NCBI GenBank assembly: GCA_950295325.1
Contig: OX485809.1
Coordinates: forward strand, 17,916,001-17,980,000
Source of the DNA: Polytrichum commune
Lineage: Eukaryota > Streptophyta > Polytrichopsida > Polytrichales > Polytrichaceae
Length of the DNA stretch: 64,000 bases
Reading direction: 5' to 3'
Shown here: positions 11,501 through 22,539 of the stretch, piece by piece
Numbering within the stretch: position 1 is the stretch's first letter
Layout of the letters: every line of letters starts with the position of its first letter
Made by a program: the position numbers and the translations under genes
Notes under the pieces: generated by a model
The model's database searches: none
What the model was told of the DNA's origin: nothing
What the model saw: the letters and a program-made list of their open reading frames with translations, nothing else

Positions 11501-14269
11501 TGCAGATTACTAGTTGAGACGAATTTACATCAAAAGTCAGCCATTGTTTACAGCACAGAAGGCCTTCATACCTGAAACCAGTTAGGATTCTCGGGACTCT
11601 GCTGTGCAGCCAGAACTTCCACAAAACCCTCGTTTTTGTAACCTCCCATGTTACTGGCATAGGCACGAGACAAGTGCCTGTTTAGTGATGCAGAGTTGAA
11701 CTGTGTAAGCACATATATCTTATTGATGTTGCTGTTGATGCAATTACTCACTGGAATATCAATCAAACGGTAGTTAGCACCCAAAGGAACTGCTGGCTTC
11801 GCACGCTTCTTGGTCAAGGGGTACAGGCGCGATCCTGCTCCTCCGCCCAATATGATACCCAGCACACTCTGCAAGAAAGAGAAAAAAGGAAAAGGCCTTC
11901 AGCTTATTCCTTGTAACAGATAAACTTGAATGAGTAGTTTATGATAAGTCTTCATTGCAACTGGACAATATTGAAGAATTCATCCAATGTAATGTTGATT
12001 CAGTCTCGCACACAATCAGAGGACGCAACTCCAAAATCACCCACATAGCTGCAATGCAGCCATCAATTACGTGACAGAGCACATAGTGTTGTAATTGACG
12101 TCCACAAGGAATTAAGGATCACGAATGGAGAGAATCCCTCGAAATGAGCAAATATAATTTCAAACTCATTATATAGCATGCAGCTCAAATATACCAGCAT
12201 CAACCTCAAAATGACGTGCAGATTCTGAAGGGCATATAGTTTGAAGGCTTTTGACTTGCAGAATGAATGTGTTCATCTTCCTCAACGTTCACACCGCTGA
12301 AGAAAAAGAGACACCAGAGAATGCAGGAACTCTATTCCTCTTAAAAGCAATGTGGAGACGAAAAAACTCAAGGGAACGGGAAGACATGGAGAATGGTAAC
12401 CTGCACCATGAGCTAGTGAGCTGAACCCTTTTGCACTCCTGAGGTAGACATTTTGCAGCATATCTGGAGTGTTTCTCTATCCAGACCGGCAAAATCGTTC
12501 CCGTGACTTGAGCAGCAGTCTCTAGCTAAAGCAAGTAATTGATTACCTGCAATTCTAAGTGTGGCTTCAAGTAATTGATTACCTGCAATCCTAAGTGTGG
12601 CCTCACACTCCAGATAGAACTATTACCGCATTAACATCTTTTAGATGCCATAGACCTGGGTGCAAGTAAGGGGTATGTGAAAACAACGGAGATAACGCGG
12701 AATCAGCATGCTTTCCTTCACATTTGCATTATGTTTCAACTTCTATAGTTCTATTTAAAGAGACAGCCAAGTTGATTCTACAGCATGCGAATACTACGCA
12801 CTCCAGTGCTCCTGGATTCAGTACTCGACGCAGCACTATTTGGCTAAAGCGAGTAATTACCTGCGATCCTAAGCGTGGTCTCCTCGCACTCTAAACAGAA
12901 CTACTACCGATTATTAGTCGCATCTTTCAGCTGGCATAGACTCACCTAGGTGCAAGTAAGAGGGACGAGAAGCTAACGGACATAACAAGGATCCTCAGCA
13001 TCTTTTCCTTCACATTTGCTTTGTAATACAACATCCACAGTTCCATTTAAGAGACAGCAAAGCTAATTCTACAGCATGCGAACATCACACGCTCTAGTTC
13101 TCCTCAATTCAGTACTCAACGCAGAAATCGCTCGCTTCCGAGTTCCAAGGAGGAGACAATGTAAGACATTGGCCAACGAGAAACCATGTCCATGAGGCAG
13201 AGTGAGCAGGATAAAGATGTGCAGAACAGAGTGAGAGATCTGGCACACTTACCTGCAATTCTAAGAGTGGACTCCTCGCACTCTAGACAGAACTACTACC
13301 GCTTACTAGTCGCATCTTTTAGTTGTCATAGACTCACCTAGGTGCAAGTAGGAGGGATGTGAAAACGACAACGGACATAACGAGGATCATCAGCATCCTT
13401 TCGTTTTAACATTTGCTTTATGATTTAAACAACTCCCACAGTTCCATTTACGAGACAGCCAAGCTCATTCTACAGCATGCGAATGACTATCACGTACTCT
13501 AGTGCTCCTCAATTCAGGACTCGACGCAACAATCGTACGGATGCGAGTGGCGAGGAAGGTAACGTCAGCGATCGGTCAACAAGAAAACCGTCTCCATGGG
13601 GCGAAGGCGGATGTCAAGAGCAGAGTGAGAGTTGCAGTACGTTTACATGCAATCCTAAGCGTGGCATCGCATTCTAGACAGAACTACTATCGCTTGTAAG
13701 TCGCAACTTTTAGCTGGCATACTTGTAAGGTGCAAGTAAGAGGGATGCAACAAAGAACGTGCATAACGCGGATCATCAGCGTCCTTCATTCACATTTTCT
13801 TTGCAATTCAACTTCCACGGCTCCATTTAAGAGACAACCAAGCTGATTCTACAGTATGCGAATATATCACACTCTAGTGTTCCTTAATTACTGGAGTACT
13901 CGATGAGGCAGAGTGAGCAGAAATTTATTTGGACCAGAGCGAGAGTTGCGGCACACTTACTCGGCTAGCATCGGGGTCCAGAACAGAGTCGCCGGTAGTC
14001 GAAGAGTCCGACACAGCCCGAGGAGAAACAACGGCCTTCTTCAAACTCCGGCTCCGGCTACTGCTTGCATTGGACGCCGACATGCACGCCACGCCGGTTC
14101 CTGTCAAAGAAGAGGATTGCGAACCAATTTGAGAACCACTACTTGCCACAAAGGCGGAGGACGCACGCCCGGATCCAATACCTCCATTGCTAGCAGTGCT
14201 CAGCCTAACTGCGCAACTGGTGGCTGTAGAAGACGCCGCCGCCACCGCCGCTACCAATGCAGCCGCCAT
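8586..14269 (-). CDS. APS1: ADP-glucose pyrophosphorylase small (catalytic) subunit, plastidial
   Basis: It makes ADP-glucose from glucose-1-phosphate and ATP, the committed step of starch synthesis in plastids, as a heterotetramer with large subunits. Nine exons by GT-AG junctions and frame continuity: 14269-13961, 11868-11572, 11216-10947, 10707-10528, 10186-10083, 9608-9497, 9337-9239, 9001-8882, 8702-8586. They give 535 aa, close to the usual approx. 520. Residues 1 to about 75 are an Ala/Ser-rich transit peptide. The nucleotidyl-transferase domain starts near 104 with [11 protein letters not shown]. Asp229 in AGDHLYRMD is the expected catalytic residue and Lys282 in FAEKP the expected glucose-1-phosphate ligand. 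A left-handed beta-helix domain ends in [19 protein letters not shown] holds allosteric lysines. Small-subunit type is clear from [14 protein letters not shown] and [19 protein letters not shown]. The usual Cys before LDPDASR is Val96. I chose the Met at 14269 because the transit peptide follows; an in-frame upstream Met exists at 14461. Confidence 0.95.
12530..13960. repeat. Degenerate tandem array in AGPase intron 1
   Basis: At least four units align. Plus-strand anchors are 'acctgcaatcctaag' (12581), 'acctgcgatcctaag' (12859), 'acctgcaattctaag' (13251) and 'acatgcaatcctaag' (13645), spaced 278, 392 and 394 bp. Other shared blocks are 'gaactactaccg', 'gcataacgcggat'-like text, 'agagacagccaag' and 'cagcatgcgaa'. 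The array reaches the exon 1 donor: on the minus strand GTAAGTGTGCC occurs both there and in the 13251 unit. A 40-bp sub-duplication sits at about 12530-12605. Confidence 0.85.
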
Positions 14270-15633
14270 CTCGCAGACAGTCTTGCGGACCTCAGCCCCG
14301 CAGGCACAACAAATCGCCAACACTCCCACGCAACCCAAAACCAAAACCAATTCAACCTTCCAGCGGCTCTCGTATGTGAAACTCCTCAAGAAACTCGGCA
14401 ACACTCCACTAAACTTGTGGAACGATGGCCTTCGGAGGAAAGAAACACGCGAGCAGACCAAATCTGCTCGATGATGAGCCCGGAGTAGAAGAAAAATTTC
14501 GAACGAGGTTTATGAGTGCGATGCAAGCCGAATTGCGCAAGATTTGGCTCTATAGAAGCGCGTTCGAGGCAGGCAAGGGGCTGTGCGTGGTGGCAGTGCC
14601 GGTGCGGGCCCGGGCGTGCAGCAATTTGGCGGAGATGGCACAAGTGGTGGAGCGGATCGGAGGCGCTTGCTGCTGCGAAGCTAGTCTAGAGAGAAGAGCC
14701 TACAGTCTACAGAGAAGGAGACGACAGCTCCACTGCCCCTTAAGTTCGACCCAGGCTGACCGAGTCTGAAACTTTTACACCTGCCCGGCGATTTGAGGAC
14801 CTCGAAAATATCTCCGTCTCACACACGGACCTCCGCCTATGAGATGCTGCCATCTGGCGCTCGAGTATTCTCTCCTCCAGGAAAATGAGCTTCGCCACTG
14901 AAGTTTTGAGGTAGTACAGTATCATCATTAAGCCAATTTAAAATTACCTATGATTGTATTCCTACCTCTTCAATACAACACTTGATAATATGACAACCTC
15001 GATATAATGACACAAATTCCGTATACCAAACTTTCCGGTTAAAATTTGCCTCTATAATACAATTGTGACATTGTTAATAAGACATTCCTAGAACCCAAAA
15101 CATAATATTACAAAGGTAATAATAAATACATATGGCAGGTCTCCTACAGGTGTAAGTACATAATTAATATCAAATTTATGTGACTTTTACATATGAAATG
15201 TCGACATAAATCAATTTTAATATAAAATGATGTTAAAACATGGGAACTAAGGGGACTAGGGTCTCTATCTCAAAACCTAATTAAGAGACTCATTAGCTTT
15301 TGTCTCTTTTGCAACAATTGTCACCTAAACCCTAAACCAATGTGCATAATTTGTTTTCAAGCATTTTGGAACTCAATATTTATCATATTGCTTTTATTGT
15401 TGGGAAGCTCTTGAAATTTCACTTCTTTTGGTGGTAGTTTTGTCCAATTCCGGTTTGTATTTGGCAAAGTAATGAGTATTTGAAGCTAAGTTAAGTTCTA
15501 TAGTTGGTTTCTAGATAGCAACCTACTTTTGTACATTTTGATGTGAGTTTTGATCTGATCTTCTTCATCTACATATTTGTTGAAAGGTTGTTGAAATTGC
15601 ACTTCTTTTGGTGGTAGTTTTGCTCAATTCTTA
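14270..15633. other. AGPase upstream region and unassigned AT-rich sequence
   Basis: 14270-14900 is GC-rich and should hold the AGPase 5' leader and promoter, read leftward. An open plus-strand frame (14425-14769) in it has no recognised domain. From 14930 the sequence is AT-rich. A short direct repeat, 'cacttcttttggtggtagtt', occurs near 15420 and 15600, the second just left of the Harbinger insertion. Confidence 0.5.
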
Positions 15634-17507
15634 GAGCATCCCCACTAACTTAGCCCGGGCACCGCCCCGGGCATAATGGCCTCAGTGGTAGCCCCGGCAC
15701 AGTGTGGGATGCCCGGCACATCCCCTGAGGCCCACTAGCCCCGGTACATACCGGCTTATAGACCCGCTCCGAGGCCAACCCCCGCCCGGGATAAGCAGGC
15801 CCCGAAGCCCTGCCCGTGATTAGATGCTTTGCCCGATGCCCTGCCCGAGAATATATTTTTTGTCCGGTTTCACTGCACAAATTTTATTGCCCCGCCCGGG
15901 AATGAAATAAAACACTACACTAATACGAGATAATTAGCAAATCCAATTCATGTGGGGGCAATAATGAACGTAATATTGTTGTTTTGTATGAACAGTCAAT
16001 TCTACCCTAGATGTTGCGTCCATAAATATTTTATGGAAATAATGCCACTCTAGGGTTTTTGTACACGGAATAACATACAAACGATCATACAACTTCTGAG
16101 TGTGTCCAGGAGTTTTACAACCTTTTGTATTTGAATAATAAACTAACTCTAAAATCTTTGTAGATTCTATGAAGTTAAGAGCAATGACTTGTGCAATTCT
16201 AGGTTTTTTTGCCTCATGTATCTCAAGCTCAACCATCTCTACAATAAAATGAATGGTTATAGACTAATAGAATGTAAGGTAGTAGAATGTAAGGCACTAA
16301 ATACTTTGGATATATTTTAATAAATAAAAAATCCTCATTATATAGTTACTTGTAAAAGTTTTTACTTTACTTTTCAATTTAAAAAGTAAAATTGTGTATT
16401 AAATTAAGTAGAAAGTAAAAAACAAAGACCCCAAGTAGTGCAGTTGGGGTCCATAGGATTCTTAAATCCAAGTAGATTTGGATGAATTGTTGTGGATGGG
16501 CGAGGGGATGTTGGATGTCAAATGGATGGCAGACTTACTGTGACCTGCACTTTTGTAGCCAACGGGTTAGGGTTTGAAGGTTTTTCCTGGGTGGTTTGTC
16601 TTGTGCCTCCTCTTTCTTGTTTTTGCGCTTCTCCTGCCTGCCTGCCCGATTGTCCTTGATGTTGAGGTTGTGTAGTTTGTTTCTGAAGTTCTTCCTTCCA
16701 CTTGTGTGCAACAGACTAAAGTGTTGATTTTGGAAAACAACAATGTTGTTTAGACTCTGTTTTCTCAGTAGTAGATTGCAGCCAACTTCGTTCACCCTAA
16801 ACCTTGGACCCTAAAGTTCTAAATTTGCTGGTCTGTTTGTGACTGCAATGCACAGACTTGTGTTTCTAAACACAAACATTGTTGTAGTTCATGCTAGTAA
16901 TTCAAGTTCATAGTTCATTGATTCTCATGGTGGTGATGATTGTTTGCATTGTTATTGATTTGTGGTGATGCTTGTTCATGCTAGTTCTCATTGCATGTCA
17001 AATGAATTTTGTAATGAACATAGGCAATCCTTAAACACAAAATAGGGTGAGCTAATTTTTTATAATGAACATAGGGTTGAAAAAAAAAATCTTATGTGAG
17101 TTATAACTATAGTAAGACATCATAATAATACACCATATTAGGGAATTATATAATTAAACGGTGTGTTCAAATCTAACATCTAGACATAATACTCCTACAT
17201 TAAATACTTCTTCCTCCTTCGGGCAGAAGTTCATGCCCTTCTTTGTCCTCCCACCCGTTGCAGCCACATCTTCTCCCCTTGCTGACATATTAGAATAAAT
17301 CCAAAGAAAGGAAATATGGGCGATGGCGTTGGCATGGGAAGCTCGGTAACCGAGGCGAAAATACCCAGCGAACTCCTCTGAAATGCCCGCCCCGGGACCC
17401 TTTTACCAGATAGCGGTGACTGATGGACGTTGGGACTTGGCGGCCCCGGCAGCGATATACCCGGAGTGCCATTCACCTGCCAGGTACCCAGCCTGGTGGG
17501 GACGCTC
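15634..17507. mobile_element. PIF/Harbinger-type element, 1.87 kb, no transposase
   Basis: The termini are GAGCATCCCCACTA and the complement of GAGCGTCCCCACCA. They are flanked by perfect TTA duplications at 15631-15633 and 17508-17510. About 250 bp at each end is GC-rich ('gcccgggcaccgccccggg' type) while the middle is AT-rich. Two minus-strand ORFs, 16236-15934 and 16795-16535 (the latter Lys/Arg-rich), have no domain I recognise. No DDE transposase is present, so it is probably a non-autonomous derivative. Confidence 0.8.
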
Positions 17508-17510
17508 TTA

Positions 17511-18064
17511 GTTGTATTGGCATCGTTACGATTGTTTGAAGGTTGGTTGAGTTTTAGAAGGTGATCTTAAAAGAGATAATAGAGCCACTTAGTTATGGCC
17601 TTAATGCACAACCCTGGACTCTTTGGATGTTGACATCAGCAAAACTCCACTTATTGTGAAATTGGCAAATGCTCGACATCATTCTCAATTGTTAAAGTCA
17701 TTTTGTTATAGACAACCGAGTAGAGCTTACTCTTGCACACGTGATAAAATAGCAGGCCATCTCATAGAAGCTCAATAAGATACATGTTGATAATTTGAAG
17801 TGGCAACATCAACAATTTTTTGATCCCTTCTTCAAGTCCACATAGATTACGTGAGAGAAATTTGCATAGTTATAAAGAGATTTGAATTTTTATTTTTTTT
17901 GTAAATATTGCAAAATATCTAATGTGTGTTTTCATAAAGTACCTTGTAATTTTGACAAGGAGGTCCAATTTGTCATATTCTTGAATATGTGACACCTTGA
18001 TAATACAACGGTTTTTCCGTTTCCCAAATGTGTCATATCAAAGAGGTAGGATTGTAGTGTCCCA
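17511..18064. other. No gene recognised
   Basis: AT-rich intergenic sequence between the Harbinger-type element and the pogo-like element. No repeat boundary or ORF of note. Confidence 0.5.
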
Positions 18065-18176
18065 TACAGTGTTCTCCGACTAAAGTATGCACTTTGAACC
18101 AAAGTTGTTGGTGCGCACTTAGTTGGTAGGTGTGTACTTTATTCATATCGCTTTCTACACCCTCTTATCGCATGTG

Positions 18177-18790
18177 ATGAATCACAGAGGGAATCGGATG
18201 AAACCTGAGGCAACCCGCTTGACTGAAGCCCAACGATGTGAAATCGTTACAAAGTTGAGCAAGCCGAACACACCAAGCACGGGGAGGTCACTCCATTGTA
18301 AAGTTGAACAACAATCACGTGCGAATACTTTACATGTAAAGGATCCAACTTTTTACATAAAGCATCACCAAAATGGGTCAAAATTTTATCAAATTTGTTT
18401 TATGAGCATATATACATGGTACCTATTACATAGTAGAAAATGGAAACTAAATTTGATGATGTTTTTTTTCTGATAAAACATATCGTTTCTAATTAGAATG
18501 ACGCAAAATTGAACTAAATGAATTACTACAAAAAATGAAGATGACCGAAAATTTCAAAAAAATATACAAAAGATAGTATCAATGGTTATGTATATGTAGA
18601 AAAAGTTTCATAAATTTTAAAACTATCTATGGCATGTAATATAGGGGTAGCAAACTTTGTTCACACGTGGTGTTCAATTTGATAATGGAGTGACCTCCCC
18701 GTGGCACCGAGCAAGTGGGCGTTGGGTCCAGAGTATGAAGTCAATGAAGGTGCCATCCGGAAAGTCTAGGACACTCAGGAGAACATATTG
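18177..18790 (+). pseudogene. CENP-B/pogo transposase N-terminal fragment, interrupted
   Basis: The reading frame from 18177 includes ATRLTEAQRCEIVTKLSKPN, a CENP-B-type helix-turn-helix start. It is broken by the MITE at 18278-18703, then continues as ALGPEYEVNEGAIRKV followed by a stop. In pogo-like transposases this N-terminal domain binds the terminal repeats. No DDE catalytic region is present in the element. The parallel copy at 20083-20412 is uninterrupted over the same domain. Confidence 0.7.
18278..18703. mobile_element. Nested MITE, CACGGGGAGGTCACTCC ends
   Basis: Both ends carry CACGGGGAGGTCACTCCATT as inverted repeats, with similarity continuing through 'ttgaaca' and 'cacgtg'. 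The flanks 'acaccaag' and 'gcaccgag' are an imperfect 8-bp duplication of the pogo-like sequence; the sister copy at 19999-20622 supplies the empty site. An 8-9-bp duplication fits hAT or Mutator mobilisation. Non-coding. Confidence 0.8.
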
Positions 18791-19163
18791 CAACAAATCA
18801 TCATTGTGAGAGCCTATTGAGACATTTGTTGAATTTGAAAGTGCTACTGACTTCAAAGGCTTTGAAGCTCTACACAACATTGTCCTCGACATCGACGACC
18901 AAATGCTTTGCTCCGATGTTCAAACGGAAGTTGTCAAACATATGTATGATGAACTGCAATGATTGTTTGAGACGTTTCAACGAAACGTTAACAAAGTGAC
19001 ATTGAATGTTCATTGTAAAAAATTCATGTATTAGCGGAAAATCACTCTCCATAACATGTTCAAACAATAAAGTATGAACCCTTATTTTTGTCAAAAAAAT
19101 TGCACACTTAGCTTGGATGCGCACTTAAATGGGTGCATACTTAAGCGAGAGATTACTGTAATA

Positions 19164-19517
19164 CACTCTATCCTCCCTAATATCACGCATGTGGCAACCA
19201 AAGTGCACATGATATCAAGGAGGTCTATAGTGTGTAACATGGATGCATGATAATAGGAAATTGATGTGGCGTGTGACATTATGGAATGACAAAAGTCAAC
19301 ATTGTAATAATAAATAATTACAATGATGACAACGTGATGTGTCCTATCATGTGCTTTGAATTCTTTGGCGGTTTACCCTAAGGTGAAAACTCATGATTTA
19401 TGGAAGGGAAATATGACAACAAAGAGGGAGATTTAGACCGAGAACATCCTTTCTGTAGGGTTTCGGAATATGAGAGAAGGAGTCATTAAGAAGGGTGATA
19501 TAATGGAGGCTAGGGTG
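19164..19517. mobile_element. MITE family D copy 1 (Stowaway-like)
   Basis: The ends CACTCTATCCTCCCTAATAT and CACCCTAGCCTCCATTATAT (complement) are inverted. TA flanks both sides. The body ('gtggcaaccaaagtgcac', 'gaagggaaatatgacaac') is shared with copies at 38725-39058 and 51054-51540. It starts only a few bases after the pogo-like element ends. Non-coding. Confidence 0.8.
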
Positions 19518-19519
19518 TA

Positions 19520-19998
19520 TCATATTTATGTCACTATGGTCACTTTTTTAATGACACTTATTATGAATAAGTTCACAAGTATAGTCATCCCAATTTACTT
19601 TTAGTTTATCCACTTTTAGTGTGGTATATTTTGGATCCTAACATTTTTGTGATGGAATATTGTCATGGATGATTGGAAGTTGGATGAAAAATCACAACAT
19701 TTGCAACAGTTAATCACAACATTTGCGAATCTATGATGCCCAAAAATAATGTTAGGGTTTACATTTAGTGTTCATGACACTACAGTACGGTTTACAATTT
19801 GTATTGAGCAAGACGGATAGAATTGGTAACGCCAAATACACAACAAATACAACACTATTTACTGTATTGGGGGGTGTGGATATGGTTAAATAGGGTGGTT
19901 TTTACATATCAGATGTCAAATATTTAAATATTGTTTGCTTAGTGCTAGGTATGAATACGGGTAGCATCATATAGGTAAGATTCTTTCAACGATATTTA
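19520..19998. other. No gene recognised
   Basis: AT-rich sequence between two transposons; nothing assignable. Confidence 0.5.
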
Positions 19999-20622
19999 CA
20001 ATAGTCTCCTGCTTAAGTATGCATTTTGAACCAGAGTTGTTGGTGTGTACTTTACTCATCGCTTTCTAGACCCTTTGATTTGATGAATCGCAACAAGAAA
20101 CGGATGAACCCTGAGGCAACCCGGTTGACCGAAGCCCAACGATGTGAAATCATTACAGAGTTGAGCAAGCCAAACGTGCCGAGCAAGCAGGCGCTGGGGC
20201 CAGAGTATGAAGTCAGTGAAGGCGCCATCTGGAAAGTCAGGGACAGTCGGGAGAACATATTGCAACGAATCATTTGTTGTGAGAGCCTATCGAGACGTTT
20301 GCTAAATCTGAAAGTGCTATTGACTTTGAAGGCTTTGAAGCACTATCCTCAACATCGACGACCAATTGCTTTGCTCCGATGTTCAAACGGAAGCTATGAA
20401 ACGTATGTATAATGAACTGCGACAATCGTTGAAGACGTTTCAACAAAACGTTAACAAATTGACAATGAATGTCAAGCGTAAAAATTTCATGCATTCGCGG
20501 AAAATGACTCTACATGACATGTTCAAACAATAAAGTACGAACCCTGATTTTTGTCAAAAATATTTGCGCACTTAACTGAGATTCATACTTAAACGGGTGT
20601 GTACTTATGTGGGAGATTATTG
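19999..20622 (+). mobile_element. pogo/Tigger-like element, copy 1 (624 bp)
   Basis: The ends are CAATAGTCTCCTGCTTAAGT and the complement of CAATAATCTCCCACATAAGT, with TA at 19997-19998 and 20623-20624. It contains the helix-turn-helix coding segment and a shared 3' part, but no DDE domain. It is a deletion derivative that would need an autonomous pogo element in trans. Confidence 0.85.
20083..20412 (+). pseudogene. Truncated pogo/CENP-B-type transposase, DNA-binding domain only
   Basis: The predicted product is about 109 aa from the Met in MNRNKKRMNPEATRLTEAQR. The segment TEAQRCEIITELSKPN, then EYEVSEGAIWKVRDSRENIL, has the spacing of a CENP-B N-terminal (pogo/psq-like) helix-turn-helix. 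In this family it binds DNA and is followed by a DDE domain, which is absent here. After residue 65 or so the frame looks shifted, because the parallel copy keeps homologous DNA in another frame. An upstream in-frame Met at 20026 lies in the terminal-repeat region. Probably non-functional, though a short DNA-binding peptide could in principle repress transposition. Confidence 0.65.
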
Positions 20623-20624
20623 TA

Positions 20625-22539
20625 CATGTTTGTTTCCCAAATATTCATGATAGGTAGATGTTGAGAATCAAGATAGGTAGATGCTAGAATCTTCAAATCC
20701 CAAGGATGCAAGGAGAGAGGAAGTGGGTTTAACTTAGAATAGAATGAGAACCGATGATTACGGCTGAAGAATGCAATGATGACATGGCGTGTGTTTAAGC
20801 ATGTGAGGAGCTCATATATTATAAAGATTTAGTTCGATTTGTCATGGAAGGTTTGATTTAGTATGAAGGGGTGCGCTCCAAAATGTCAATATATCCCTCT
20901 TGTTATTGTCCTAGTTATCGGTTTTAAGCTTCTCTATATAAATGTTTCATTACTTTAAATTGATTATAACAATGAACAAACTTAGTTCTAGAGCCAAATG
21001 GAATTCTAGAGATCTCCCATGGTTCTATTTGTCTTCTTTTTTTCTTAATTTTTTTATTTAAAGTAAAGAAAATCTTAAGAATTAATTGTTCAATCCCACT
21101 TCTAATCAATGAAACAAGAAGAACCGACCGCTAGTTATAGATGAACCAATCGAGCTTGTGAAATAAGTGGCACATTCAATTCTTCATGAGAATTACCGAT
21201 CCGTTTAGAGGAATTTACAAAATACTCCTCAATTTAATAAATAGAATCTAAAAGATGTCAACATGTAACCGTTTGGTCTTGGAAACACTAGGATATTGAC
21301 TAATTATACCCAAAAATCTCCCTGGACACTGCTTCTAATCTTGATACAACCTCTTCAAACATTGTAGCATTTTAGTGTTGGACAAATGATCATCGTTGGA
21401 TCCTCCCTTGAACCGTGGAAAGTCCAAGATTGCCTGACGTTGGTTCTTTATTTATGAATGAATGAACCGTGGGGATTCTCTACATGAGCGCCACATTTTG
21501 TGATTAGACCTTCAAACTTATAAAATTGGCCATGTTCTCTAGTTGATACATTGACTATTATCACGTGTCAACAAGGAGTGAACAAACTTGGCACAGTAAT
21601 GTTATGCAATGTCAAACTATATTCCTAGTGTTTTTTTTAGGTTTTTTTTTGTAAGAGCACTCTAGGTAGATTGCTAGTGGCTGACATCACTTCTACAATT
21701 ATACTCCCAAATTAGGTCTCAATTTTCTATGTAAATTTTGCCTCCGAATTAGGTTCCTATGACATATGTACATAACCCAATGAACCAATAAAGGCATCTC
21801 AAAGGTGCATTCAATGTAGTTGAACATAACTGTTGAATAGGATAAGGTCGGAACCTTACTTGGGCCTACCATAGACGGCTCCCTTTCTCATCTTTACATG
21901 TGCCAAAATGTGCTTTCCACATGGGATACAAGTGGGTCATGATGAATGTGAGCATGACATGTGGCAAGTTTGAGGGGAAATAATTATTTTGGGGCCGGAA
22001 TAGAGAACCTTATATGATAATCTCCACCCATGAAGCCAAATGTTCAATAATTGTATTGTCCAAGTTGTTCACCTTATCTACTTCATAGGGTAGTCAACAA
22101 CATATACAACATTACTAAGTAATGTGCATGTCGTCATACGGACCCCAAGAATATGACCATGGGATGCCACAACTAGTGCAATGCAATGGGTCCACATGAA
22201 CAAAGACACATTGCTTAACAATGTTATGTAATACTTTTTGCATAAATCTATGTATGATATGAAATTATACAACTTTTGGAGCCAAGCAAGGTTAAAACAT
22301 AAGGAAAGATACGATATGTATCATATATATTACATATTATAACATATACTATAAGATATATATGCATACATAATTCTATACTTATATATAATCTAATATA
22401 TAAATCAAGTAACATAACTAATGTGAACTTTTGTTGATGACTTTTATATTGGAGTTACATTGCATAGACACATGCTCAACTGGAAATTGTGAAAAGTTGG
22501 AGTACGTATTAAGAAGTCATACCTCGGGTAGATGGGACT
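20625..22539. other. Intergenic; no gene recognised
   Basis: AT-rich sequence holding repeat family G copy 2 (21115-21335) and, near 21390-21500, a short segment ('ttggatcctcccttgaacc', 'tctctacatgagc') repeated near 29810-29870. A TA-rich stretch is at about 22300-22410. Confidence 0.5.
21115..21335 (+). repeat. Dispersed repeat family G, copy 2
   Basis: It matches 6985-7210 through 'tagttatagatgaacca', 'tttagaggaatttac' and 'cttggaaacactaggata'. Same orientation, no coding. Confidence 0.65.

Larger units (their letters stand above)
18067..19158 (+). mobile_element. pogo/Tigger-like element, copy 2, with nested MITE
   Basis: The left end CAGTGTTCTCCGACTAAAGT pairs with the complement of the right end, CAGTAATCTCTCGCTTAAGT. 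TA duplications flank it (18065-18066 and 19159-19160). CAGT ends with TA targets are typical of pogo/Tigger. It shares its body with 19999-20622. A 426-bp MITE at 18278-18703 splits it. It is much shorter than an autonomous pogo element, so the catalytic DDE domain is missing. Confidence 0.85.

Noticed and set aside
12530-13960. CRISPR-like array
   Set aside because: The units are hundreds of bases long, degenerate and lie in a plant intron; nothing resembles short repeats with unique spacers.
13913-14488. 191-codon plus-strand ORF opposite AGPase exon 1
   Set aside because: It is antisense to the transit-peptide exon; the GC-rich, Ala/Ser-coding strand leaves few stops on the other side.
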